Shown here in pieces: positions 1 to 5,613 of a DNA stretch of 6,141 nucleotides. Under the pieces are notes generated by a model. That model ran no database searches, was not told the origin of the DNA, and worked only from the letters and a program-made list of their open reading frames with translations. Origin of the DNA: Hyphomicrobiales bacterium (GTDB taxonomy: Bacteria; Pseudomonadota; Alphaproteobacteria; Rhizobiales; Xanthobacteraceae). Every line of letters starts with the position of its first letter. Positions within the stretch are counted from its first letter, which is position 1. The position numbers and the translations under genes are program-made. Where the stretch lies: assembly GCA_026400425.1 (NCBI GenBank), contig JAPLPC010000497.1, forward strand, positions 1 to 6,141, given 5' to 3'.

Positions 1-30
1 AAGCCATTGAGGCCACGGGGTTTTGTGAAT

Positions 31-115
31 TGGTGCGATCGAAAGGACTCGAACCTTCACCCTGTTACGGACTGCCACCTCAAGGCAGCGCGTCTACCAA
101 TTCCGCCACGAGCGC
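31..115 (-). tRNA. tRNA-Leu (anticodon GAG)
   Basis: Class II tRNA of 85 nt including an encoded 3' CCA (complement of 31-33). Read on the minus strand it has an acceptor stem starting GCGCTCG, a D arm with GGTAGA, an anticodon stem CTGCC/GGCAG (88-84 and 76-72), the 7-nt loop TTGAGGT with anticodon GAG at 81-79, a long variable arm of about 13 nt, and a T arm with loop TTCGAGT. GAG reads CUC/CUU leucine codons. The long variable arm and GAG anticodon identify leucine. One oddity: position 4 (C) faces position 69 (U) in the acceptor stem, while the other six acceptor pairs are Watson-Crick. It lies downstream of and in the same orientation as the FliN-like gene, separated by a hairpin. Confidence 0.96.
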
Positions 116-118
116 TGG

Positions 119-149
119 AAAAGACCGGCGGGCAAATCGCCCGGCCGGT
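119..149 (-). terminator. Intrinsic-terminator-like hairpin between the FliN-like gene and the tRNA
   Basis: On the minus strand the arm 149-139 and the arm 133-124 form a GC-rich stem of 10 pairs with a single bulged G and a 5-nt loop (138-134). It is followed at once by CTTTTCC (123-117). This is the right place to end transcription of the FliN-like gene, whose stop is about 90 nt upstream. The T tract is short (4), and the first tRNA base is only 8 nt past the stem, so the hairpin could instead lie in the tRNA 5' leader. Confidence 0.6.
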
Positions 150-162
150 TCGACCGGCGCCG

Positions 163-190
163 ATGTAACAAATCGATGATGGGGGCACAA
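163..190 (-). promoter_or_regulatory. Possible tRNA-Leu promoter
   Basis: On the minus strand TTGTGC (190-185) and TTACAT (168-163) are separated by 16 bp, a weak sigma-70 pattern in the gap between the FliN-like stop and the tRNA. A start near 155 would give a leader of about 40 nt that includes the hairpin at 124-149. The match is poor and this is only the best candidate I could find. Confidence 0.25.
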
Positions 191-238
191 GACCCGAACC
201 GGGTTGCGGTCGCCCTGTGGCGAAAATATCTGTCTGAT

Positions 239-481
239 CTAGCGACGTTCCGGCGAGCGCGGCAGCATCTGCTTGACCTCGACCGCGATGCGGTTGCGAT
301 CGACCATCACAGACCCTGAGGCGACGGGCAGATTGTTGGCGAGAATCTTCACCTCATCCTGCTCGGTGGCGTCGAGTTCGATGATGGCGCCGCGGCTGAG
401 GCGCATCACCTGATGCACGGGCATAGTGGTGGTGCCGAGCACGACCATGATATCTACGGAGATGTTGTCGAGGGTTGGCAC
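239..481 (-). CDS. SpoA-domain FliN-like flagellar motor switch protein (minimal, orphan)
   Basis: 80 aa, essentially one SpoA (FliN/FliM C-terminal) domain from residue 4 to about 73. Family features visible are the D-[IV]-x-V-x-L-G-x-T-x-M-x-[IV] opening (D10 to V22), L-x-x-G-A-[IV]-[IV]-E-L-D (L28 to D37), the N-x-L-P-V-A-x-G stretch (49-56) and the closing basic V-E-V-K. Such domains form the cytoplasmic switch/C-ring at the base of the flagellum, and also the sorting platform of type III secretion. E. coli FliN is about 137 aa, so the N-terminal half is absent. The start is GTG at 481: the upstream frame is open to a stop at 553-551 but offers no ATG, GTG or TTG, and GGGG sits 5 nt before this GTG. 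No flagellar genes adjoin it; the neighbours are tRNA-Leu and the divergent lipB. A CtrA-like box lies about 75 bp upstream. The domain call is firm; a motor role is inferred from the family. Confidence 0.85.
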   Translation of the reverse strand: MPTLDNISVDIMVVLGTTTMPVHQVMRLSRGAIIELDATEQDEVKILANNLPVASGSVMVDRNRIAVEVKQMLPRSPERR

Positions 482-552
482 GTCGGCCCCACAGTTACAG
501 ATAAAGGACCTGCGCAGGCGCGCGTCAGGATCGCATCGAGAACAGCATGTTT

Positions 553-571
553 ATGGTTAGCCAATGGTTAA
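553..571 (-). promoter_or_regulatory. Tandem CtrA-type binding box upstream of the FliN-like gene, overlapping the lipB start codon
   Basis: The minus strand reads TTAACCATTGGCTAACCAT. TTAACCAT (571-564) matches the CtrA half-site known from Caulobacter and relatives, and CTAACCAT (560-553) repeats it with one change at an 11-bp period, one helical turn. In the full-site notation this is TTAA-N7-CTAA. The FliN-like start is about 72 bp downstream of the box, a typical promoter distance. Three codons of lipB (564-571) lie inside the box, so bound CtrA could also hinder lipB. The match is seen; binding is inferred. Confidence 0.55.
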
Positions 572-1289
572 TGACCGCCAAACCCTCGATCTGACGCCGT
601 TTTCGCGCGGGGCCGCCGGGCCGGCGGTGGAGTGGCGGATCGAGGATGCACCGATTCCCTATCCCGACGCCGTCGCGGCGATGGAAACGCGCGCAGCTGC
701 GATCGCGGCCGGCGAGGCGCCCGAACTGGTATGGCTGCTCGAACACCCGCCGCTTTATACGTCCGGCACGTCCGGCAAGGCGGACGATCTGCTGGCGGCG
801 CGATTCCCCGTATTCGAGAGCGGACGCGGTGGCCAGATCACCTATCACGGGCCTGGCCAGCGGGTGGCCTATGTGATGCTGGACCTCAAAGCGCGACGGC
901 CGGATGTGCGCGCCTATGTGGCGGCGCTGGAAGACATGATCATCCGCACGCTCTATGCCTTCAACGTGAAGGGTGAACGGCGAGAGGACCGCGTCGGCGT
1001 CTGGGTGAACAGGCCGGACAAAGGCCAAGGGTATGAGGACAAGATCGCCGCCATCGGCGTGCGCTTGAAGCGCTGGGTCTCGTTCCACGGCATCGCCATT
1101 AATGTGGAACCGGACCTGTCGCACTTCAACGCCATTGTGCCCTGCGGGGTCGTCGATCCCCGCTACGGCGTGACCAGCCTCGTCGATCTCGGCCTGCCCG
1201 TCACCATGACGGATGTGGATGTGGCACTGCGTCAGGCGTTTGCCGAGGTGTTCGGCGAGATGCAGAGTGCGGGCATGGAAACGGCATAG
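564..1289 (+). CDS. lipB: Lipoyl(octanoyl) transferase LipB
   Basis: 241 aa, full length for LipB. It moves the octanoyl group from octanoyl-ACP to the lipoyl-domain lysine of the pyruvate and 2-oxoglutarate dehydrogenase E2 subunits and of GcvH, in the cytosol; LipA then inserts sulphur. Signatures seen: HPPLYTSGTSGK (61-72), R-G-G-Q-I-T-Y-H-G-P-G-Q (88-99), DRVGVWV (142-148), the catalytic lysine in E-D-K-I-A-A-I-G (K160) and the catalytic cysteine in V-P-C-G-V (C194), with S-F-H-G-I-A-I-N (173-180) between. The ATG at 564 is chosen because the reading MVNDRQTLDLTPF fits remembered relatives and the other nearby ATGs (553, 571) are out of frame. There is no clear Shine-Dalgarno. It is divergent from the FliN-like gene, convergent with acyP, and probably monocistronic. 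Confidence 0.97.
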   Translation: MVNDRQTLDLTPFSRGAAGPAVEWRIEDAPIPYPDAVAAMETRAAAIAAGEAPELVWLLEHPPLYTSGTSGKADDLLAARFPVFESGRGGQITYHGPGQRVAYVMLDLKARRPDVRAYVAALEDMIIRTLYAFNVKGERREDRVGVWVNRPDKGQGYEDKIAAIGVRLKRWVSFHGIAINVEPDLSHFNAIVPCGVVDPRYGVTSLVDLGLPVTMTDVDVALRQAFAEVFGEMQSAGMETA

Positions 1290-1296
1290 TTTCGAT

Positions 1297-1389
1297 CCGT
1301 AGGGTGGGCAAAGGCGCCCTTGCGCCGTTCCCACAATCTACGTTCGATGCAAATGTCGGTGGGCACGCTGCGCCTTGCCCACCCTACGG
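1297..1389. repeat. Compound palindromic intergenic repeat (GTAGGGTGGGC type)
   Basis: A 93-bp element whose outer arms, 1297-1317 and 1370-1389 (GCGCCTTGCCCACCCTACGG), are complementary over 20 bp with one bulged A. Inside are two self-folding units. Unit 1 (1298-1342) pairs CGTAG/CTACG, GTGGG/CCCAC and GGCGC/GCGCC. Unit 2 (1358-1383) pairs GGTGGGCA with TGCCCACC around a 10-nt loop. Palindromes built on GTAGGGTGGGC are, from general knowledge, widely dispersed in Bradyrhizobium-type genomes, like REP/MITE elements. It starts 7 nt after the lipB stop and ends 1 nt from the acyP stop, so it fills the gap between two convergent genes and may end transcription from both sides. No transposase is present. 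Confidence 0.85.
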
Positions 1390-1390
1390 G

Positions 1391-1690
1391 TTAGAGCGTG
1401 CCCAGTTGCGAGAACGTCTCGCCTCTTGTGCGAAGCTTGAGCATGTCGGGTAGCGCATCGCTCACCACGACATGATCGACCCGTGCCGGTGGCGGACCAC
1501 GGTGGCACATCTCGATCATCTGCATGACCGCATCCTGCGGGCCCGAAAATATCGCCTCGACGCTGCCATCACGGCGATTGCGCACCCAGCCTTGCAAGCC
1601 GAGCAGGATCGCCTGATCACCCGCCCAGGCGCGGTAGCCGACGCCCTGCACCCGCCCGGTGACCATGACATGGCGGATGATGCTGGACAT
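1391..1690 (-). CDS. acyP: Acylphosphatase
   Basis: 99 aa, the usual size for the ferredoxin-like acylphosphatase fold. It hydrolyses carboxyl-phosphate bonds in small acyl phosphates such as acetyl phosphate, carbamoyl phosphate and 1,3-bisphosphoglycerate, in the cytosol. Seen: the phosphate-binding loop G-R-V-Q-G-V-G-Y-R-A-W (12-22) with catalytic Arg20, and G-W-V-R-N-R-R-D-G-S-V-E (34-45) with catalytic Asn38. A family-typical G-P-P-P-A-R-V follows at 65-71. The ATG at 1690 shares its A with the TAA of the oxaloacetate decarboxylase gene (TAATG). With no good ribosome site of its own, translation probably depends on re-initiation. It is the last gene of the pccA operon, and its stop abuts the palindromic repeat, which may act as terminator. 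Confidence 0.96.
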   Translation of the reverse strand: MSSIIRHVMVTGRVQGVGYRAWAGDQAILLGLQGWVRNRRDGSVEAIFSGPQDAVMQMIEMCHRGPPPARVDHVVVSDALPDMLKLRTRGETFSQLGTL

Positions 1691-2559
1691 TATGGCTTCA
1701 GCCCGAGGTAGTCGACGTTGCGCTGCTTCACCTCGGCATCGCGCATCACACGCTTCATCAGATCCGCCGAGGCGAGGTTCTTCAAATCTTTCGGCCCTGC
1801 CCCCTCGCGCACCGCCTTCAGCGTCGCATGCACTGCAGCCATCGCCGCCGAAATCGGCGCATGACCCTGGATGCAGATGCGGACGCGCTGCGCACTAAGG
1901 AAATCCCAATCGATCATGTCGTCGCTCGGCGTGCCCAGCACGATCGGCAGCGTGGTCGCCGCACTCGCCGCTTGAAGCTCAGCGCGGGTTTTGAGCCCGG
2001 TGAACATGATCGCATCAACGCCGGCGGCCTCATACGACTTGGCGCGGGCAATGGCGTCATCAACTGATGTGATCGATGCAGCACCTGTGCGGCCGACGAT
2101 GACGAGCGCCGGATCCTGACGCGCACTGAGCGCGCCCTTGATCTTGCCGAGCCCCTCTTCCGCCGAAATAAGCTGCGCTTTCGCCTCGCCGTAAGCGGCG
2201 GGCAGCAGCGTATCCTCGATGGTGAGGCCGGCCGCACCGGCGGCCTCGAGCTCCTCCACCGTGCGGCGAACGTTGAGCGCATTGCCATAGCCGTGATCGG
2301 CATCGACTAGCACCGGCAGATTGCCGGCGCGCGACATCCGCCGCATCTGTTCGGTGAGTTCGGACAGCGTGATCAGCGCGATGTCGGGATCACCGAGAAT
2401 GGCGAGCGACGCTGCGGAGCCTCCGAACATGCCGACCTCGAAACCGAGGTCCTCCGCAATCCGCACCGAGATCGCGTCATAGACCGATCCCGGGCGCATG
2501 CAGCGATCGCCGGACAACAGCGCACGCAATCCGTATCGGCGTTGCCGGAACGTGGTCAC
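1690..2559 (-). CDS. Oxaloacetate decarboxylase, isocitrate lyase/PEP mutase family
   Basis: 289 aa TIM-barrel enzyme of the PEP mutase/isocitrate lyase superfamily, closest to the PA4872-type oxaloacetate decarboxylases (EC 4.1.1.112), which convert oxaloacetate to pyruvate and CO2 with Mg2+. Residues seen, offset by 2 from the PA4872 numbering I recall: Ser48 in F-G-G-S, metal ligand Asp86 in V-D-A-D-H-G-Y-G-N (85-93), E115-D116 in T-I-E-D-T, Arg157 in V-G-R-T-G, and His233 in Q-G-H-A-P. It lacks the K-K/R-C-G-H cysteine loop, so it is not methylisocitrate or isocitrate lyase. The start is GTG at 2559, overlapping the pccA stop as GTGA, which gives the family's length. The frame stays open upstream to 2952, but only inside pccA in another frame. 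It is coupled to pccA upstream and acyP downstream. No sodium-pump subunits are present, so this is the soluble type. Substrate is inferred. Confidence 0.88.
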   Translation of the reverse strand: MTTFRQRRYGLRALLSGDRCMRPGSVYDAISVRIAEDLGFEVGMFGGSAASLAILGDPDIALITLSELTEQMRRMSRAGNLPVLVDADHGYGNALNVRRTVEELEAAGAAGLTIEDTLLPAAYGEAKAQLISAEEGLGKIKGALSARQDPALVIVGRTGAASITSVDDAIARAKSYEAAGVDAIMFTGLKTRAELQAASAATTLPIVLGTPSDDMIDWDFLSAQRVRICIQGHAPISAAMAAVHATLKAVREGAGPKDLKNLASADLMKRVMRDAEVKQRNVDYLGLKP

Positions 2560-4571
2560 GCGAATTCGAGGATGAGCGCATCCACCGCCAGCGTCGCGCC
2601 GGCAGCGGCATGGATCTTCTTGACGGTGCCGTCGCGTTCGGCACGCAGCACGTTCTGCATCTTCATCGCCTCCACAACGGCGAGGGTCTCGCCCGCTTTG
2701 ACTTCCTGTCCTTCGGTCACGGCAATCGAAACCACGAGGCCCGGCATCGGACACAAGAGCTTCTTGCCGGTATCGGCCTTGACGCCGATCGGCATCAGAC
2801 GCGCAGCCGCCGCTTCGGCCTCGGTATAGACATTGACCGCGACCTCGTAGCCTTGATGCGCGATGCGGATGGCGGAGGCCTGCGGGCGAACCTGCATGGC
2901 AACGTGATGGCCATCGATCGTGCCATCCCAGACCGGCACACCCGGCTTCCATGCGGATTCAACGCGGTGCGCCGAGCCCGTTTTGCCGTCGGCGTTTACG
3001 AATGCCACCGTCACTGTATCGCCGTCACGGGCAACATCGAGTAGCAGTTCCTCGCGTTCGAGCCAGACTGCGCGGCGCCCGGCACGCACCACCGGACGGC
3101 CGATCATCTGGCCTGAAATCTGGCGCTTGCGCTCGCCATAGACGCTGTCGACCGCCGCCGCCACCGCGGCGATACGGCGGGCAACATCGCCTTCCGGTGC
3201 CTTGGCGGCGAAACCGTTCGGGAATTCCTCGGCAATGAAGCCGGTGGAGATATTGCCGCTGCGCCAGCGCGGATGGGTCATCAGGGCCGACAGGAATGGA
3301 ATGTTGTGGCGGATGCCGTCCACATAGAAGGCATCAAGCGCATTGGCCTGTGCGTCGATGGCGGCGGCACGCGACGGCGCGTGGGTGACGAGCTTGGCGA
3401 TCATCGGATCGTAATAGATCGAGATCTCGCCGCCCTCCTGCACGCCGGTGTCGTTGCGCACGGTGACGCCTTCGATATGGCTCTCGGCAGGCGGGCGATA
3501 CTTCACTAGGCGACCGATCGACGGCAGGAAGTTGCGGAACGGATCTTCGGCATAGACGCGGGATTCAAGGGCCCAGCCGGTGAGCGTGACATCCTTCTGC
3601 TGTAGCGCCAGTTTTTCGCCGGCGGCGACGCGGATCATCTGCTCGACGAGATCGACGCCGGTGACGAGCTCGGTCACCGGATGTTCGACCTGCAGGCGGG
3701 TATTCATTTCGAGGAAGTAGAAGCTCTTGTCCTGACCGGCGACGAATTCGACTGTGCCGGCGCTGTCGTAGTTCACGGCCTTGGCGAGGGCGACGGCCTG
3801 CTCGCCCATCTTGCGGCGGGTGGCTTCATCGAGCAGCGGCGACGGCGCTTCCTCGATGACCTTCTGGTTGCGGCGCTGGATCGAACATTCGCGCTCGCCG
3901 AGATAGATCACATTGCCATGCTTGTCGCCGAGCACCTGGATTTCGATATGGCGGGGATCGACGATGAACTTCTCGATGAAGACCCGATCGTCGCCAAACG
4001 AAGCTTTGGCTTCGGCCTTGGCGAGGTTGAAGCCTTCGGCGACTTCCGAGGTCGAATGCGCGATCCGCATGCCCTTGCCGCCACCACCGGCCGAGGCCTT
4101 GATCATCACGGGATAGCCGATCTCGTCGGCGATGGTCACCGCGTGCTTGTCATCCTCGATGACGCCGAGATGGCCGGGCACCGTGGAGACGTTGGCAGCC
4201 GCAGCCGCCTTCTTGGATTCGATCTTGTCGCCCATCGCGGCGATGGCGCCGGGGTTCGGACCGATGAAGACGATGCCGGCCGCTTCCAGCGCGCGCGGAA
4301 ACGCCTCGCGCTCGGACAGGAACCCGTAACCGGGATGAACCGCTTCGGCGCCGGTCTGCTTGCAGGCCTCGACGATCTTCTCGATCAGGAGATAGCTCTC
4401 CGCCGCGGCCGGCGGCCCGATCAGGACAGCCTCATCGGCCATCTCCACATGCAGCGCGTCACGGTCGGCTTCGGAATAGACGGCAACCGTCTTGATGCCC
4501 ATCTTGCGAGCGGTCTTGATGACCCGGCAGGCGATCTCGCCGCGATTGGCGATCAGAATTTTTTTGAACAT
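2556..4571 (-). CDS. pccA: Propionyl-CoA carboxylase alpha subunit (biotin carboxylase + biotin carrier)
   Basis: 671 aa. It carboxylates its own biotin with ATP and bicarbonate; a PccB partner (not in this window) passes the carboxyl to propionyl-CoA, giving methylmalonyl-CoA on the way to succinyl-CoA. Domains: biotin carboxylase N-terminal (1-110, MFKKILIANRGEIACRV), ATP-grasp (about 115-325) with glycine loop G-G-G-G-K-G (162-167), C-S-I-Q-R-R-N-Q-K (229-237) and E-M-N-T-R-L-Q-V-E-H (288-297), biotin carboxylase C-terminal (335-445, R338), an alpha-chain linker typical of PCC (about 455-590), and the biotinyl domain (603-671). The biotin attachment motif is E-A-M-K-M with Lys637, 34 residues from the end. 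The ATG at 4571 begins the conserved N-terminus; a 19-residue in-frame extension to 4628 lacks family resemblance. Its TGA overlaps the next gene's GTG. An acetyl- or methylcrotonyl-CoA carboxylase alpha chain is the alternative; length and linker favour propionyl. Confidence 0.93.
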   Translation of the reverse strand: MFKKILIANRGEIACRVIKTARKMGIKTVAVYSEADRDALHVEMADEAVLIGPPAAAESYLLIEKIVEACKQTGAEAVHPGYGFLSEREAFPRALEAAGIVFIGPNPGAIAAMGDKIESKKAAAAANVSTVPGHLGVIEDDKHAVTIADEIGYPVMIKASAGGGGKGMRIAHSTSEVAEGFNLAKAEAKASFGDDRVFIEKFIVDPRHIEIQVLGDKHGNVIYLGERECSIQRRNQKVIEEAPSPLLDEATRRKMGEQAVALAKAVNYDSAGTVEFVAGQDKSFYFLEMNTRLQVEHPVTELVTGVDLVEQMIRVAAGEKLALQQKDVTLTGWALESRVYAEDPFRNFLPSIGRLVKYRPPAESHIEGVTVRNDTGVQEGGEISIYYDPMIAKLVTHAPSRAAAIDAQANALDAFYVDGIRHNIPFLSALMTHPRWRSGNISTGFIAEEFPNGFAAKAPEGDVARRIAAVAAAVDSVYGERKRQISGQMIGRPVVRAGRRAVWLEREELLLDVARDGDTVTVAFVNADGKTGSAHRVESAWKPGVPVWDGTIDGHHVAMQVRPQASAIRIAHQGYEVAVNVYTEAEAAAARLMPIGVKADTGKKLLCPMPGLVVSIAVTEGQEVKAGETLAVVEAMKMQNVLRAERDGTVKKIHAAAGATLAVDALILEFA

Positions 4572-4687
4572 GAGCTGTCTTGCTTGCAACCTTGAGGCGG
4601 GATGGGGCCGGACCAGCCGGCAGGGCAATGTGGCATGGAGCGGCGGCCGTCACAAATCCGCAGCCGGCGAACATGCCGTGCAGCCGC

Positions 4688-4716
4688 GCACAGCGGCCCG
4701 AGCCGCGAAATGTCAA
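4688..4716 (-). promoter_or_regulatory. Possible pccA promoter
   Basis: The minus strand carries a perfect -35 hexamer TTGACA (4716-4711), with CTGTGC (4693-4688) 17 bp downstream as a poor -10. A start near 4680 would give a leader of about 110 nt. The -35 is exact but the -10 is degenerate, so the call is tentative. A rival -10, TAAAAT at 4822-4817, has no good -35. Confidence 0.3.
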
Positions 4717-4865
4717 AGGATGTTGCCGGGCGCTGCGTCACCGCAATCTTTCCGTTGGGCCGATCGTTTTCTCCACGGCAACGGATTTCGCCTAAAACGG
4801 CCGTCCCCGCAACCTCATTTTACTGCGGGCCGCTTGCGATAAGCTCCCGATCTTGCATGGGAAAA

Positions 4866-4880
4866 GAACAGTTTATGTTC
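4866..4880. promoter_or_regulatory. Palindromic operator-like site GAACA-N5-TGTTC
   Basis: Perfect 5-bp arms GAACA (4866-4870) and TGTTC (4876-4880) around GTTTA, AT-rich within a GC-rich gap. It lies about 300 bp upstream of pccA and 47 bp beyond the terminator of the upstream gene. The symmetry suits a dimeric repressor. The spacing does not match the alphaproteobacterial LexA box, a GTTC-N7-GTTC direct repeat. Regulator unknown. Confidence 0.3.
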
Positions 4881-4926
4881 GCCGGCCGGGATTAGGCGGG
4901 ATCATCCGGGCGGCACGTCATCACGC

Positions 4927-4955
4927 AAAAAACGGCGGAGCCCTGCCCCGCCGTT
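4927..4955 (-). terminator. Intrinsic terminator of the hypothetical gene
   Basis: On the minus strand AACGGCGG (4955-4948), a 9-nt loop and CCGCCGTT (4938-4931) form a perfect 8-bp GC-rich stem running into TTTTTT (4932-4927). It lies 25 nt after the stop of the hypothetical gene, so it ends that transcript and separates it from pccA. Confidence 0.93.
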
Positions 4956-4980
4956 GTTCTATCCAATCTGGTCGTCGGGC

Positions 4981-5556
4981 TCACATGCCGATGTCGAACA
5001 CATTCGGCAATTGCGCCAATGGCAGTGTCGCGGCCCCGACGACGGCTGCGAGCAGCGTCATGATGGTGGCGTTACTGACGCGCTTGGCGCGCATCTGTGA
5101 GGCGATCCATTCCAGCACTTCGATGTTCACACCGACGGCCTTGGTCGGCGCCCAGCTCTCGATCGCGACCTCCGGCGACAGCGCGACATCGCGCGGCGGC
5201 ACCGGCAAGCCCGATGCGGAGGCAGCGTGATGCACGACGGCCTTGGCAAACAGATCGTCGAAGCGGCCACCGTCGCTGCGTTCACGCGCAGCCTCGTTGA
5301 TGGCAAACAGAGCCTCGGCCTCATCACGGCTCACCGGCTGGCTGGCCAGCGCCGACGCGCCGAGAATGCGCGCACACCACGCGGCGTCATCGGCATCGAG
5401 CGCGCGCGAAAAATGAATCCGACCTCTGGTCGTGGGCCCTTCGCCGGTGATCACCCCGTCGCGGACGACGGTGAGCGCCCGCGCCGCAGCGTGGCGGTCG
5501 GCGATGGCGGACGTTTCAATGGCGCCGAATACCTCGGCAGCGGCAGCGGTGATCAT
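4981..5556 (-). CDS. Conserved-looking hypothetical protein with hydrophobic C-terminus
   Basis: 191 aa, function not recognised. Residues 1-155 look soluble, alanine-rich and mostly helical. The blocks that look most family-like are V-R-D-G-V-I-T-G (31-38), R-A-L-D-A-D-D-A-A-W-C-A-R-I-L (51-65), S-R-D-E-A-E-A-L-F-A-I-N-E (76-88) and F-D-D-L-F-A-K-A-V-V-H-H (99-110). A 22-residue apolar stretch (about 162-183) follows the basic R-A-K-R (156-159) and leaves a short tail, as in a tail-anchored inner-membrane protein. There is no signal peptide. The ATG at 5556 is preferred: AGAAGAG lies about 7 nt upstream, and a TTG at 5595 (204 aa) would sit almost on the CtrA-like box. It is a single-gene unit ended by the terminator at 4927-4955. 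I recall similar uncharacterised proteins in Bradyrhizobium relatives but cannot verify this. Confidence 0.8.
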   Translation of the reverse strand: MITAAAAEVFGAIETSAIADRHAAARALTVVRDGVITGEGPTTRGRIHFSRALDADDAAWCARILGASALASQPVSRDEAEALFAINEAARERSDGGRFDDLFAKAVVHHAASASGLPVPPRDVALSPEVAIESWAPTKAVGVNIEVLEWIASQMRAKRVSNATIMTLLAAVVGAATLPLAQLPNVFDIGM

Positions 5557-5613
5557 TTCAAACTCTTCTATTTGCGGTGCTTTTCGGGATACCAACGAAT
5601 TCCCACGAGCGGA

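Larger units (their letters stand above)
4572..4926. other. Gene-free region upstream of pccA
   Basis: About 355 bp with no credible gene: the short open frames lack ribosome sites and recognisable motifs. It must hold the pccA promoter and leader. Small structures seen are a stem GCCGG-ACCAG-CCGGC about 35 nt upstream of the pccA ATG, a TTGCAA palindrome at 4584-4589, an inverted repeat CCCGCA (4806-4811)/TGCGGG (4824-4829), and the palindrome at 4866-4880. No strong Shine-Dalgarno precedes the pccA ATG. Confidence 0.6.

Noticed and set aside
1..30. Possible tRNA terminator downstream of tRNA-Leu on the minus strand (ACCCCGTGGCC arm)
   Set aside because: A matching right arm and T tract would lie outside the window, so no hairpin can be shown.
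525..1334. 269-codon minus-strand frame antisense to lipB
   Set aside because: It is the His/Arg/Gly-rich mirror of lipB, which carries all family signatures on the plus strand.
1690..2559. 2-methylisocitrate lyase (PrpB), tempting because of the propionyl-CoA context
   Set aside because: The catalytic K-K/R-C-G-H loop is missing, and the Ser48/Asp86/Arg157/His233 set fits the oxaloacetate decarboxylase group.
2560..2952. N-terminal extension of the oxaloacetate decarboxylase frame, to a 420-aa protein
   Set aside because: It lies inside pccA in a different frame, is Arg/Gly/Cys-rich like an out-of-frame shadow, and the GTG at 2559 gives the normal 289-aa family length with a GTGA overlap.
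4584..4589. TTGCAA as a PccR-type operator just upstream of pccA
   Set aside because: Only a 6-bp core of the longer TTTGCAAA motif I recall for that regulator, without the second copy; too short to support.
3681..4595. 304-codon open frame on the plus strand, antisense to pccA
   Set aside because: pccA is unmistakable on the minus strand; the long antisense frame is a usual by-product of high-GC codon use and shows no motif.
4866..4880. SOS (LexA) box
   Set aside because: The arms are inverted (GAAC-N7-GTTC), whereas the alphaproteobacterial LexA site is a direct GTTC-N7-GTTC repeat, and the Gram-positive type needs N4.
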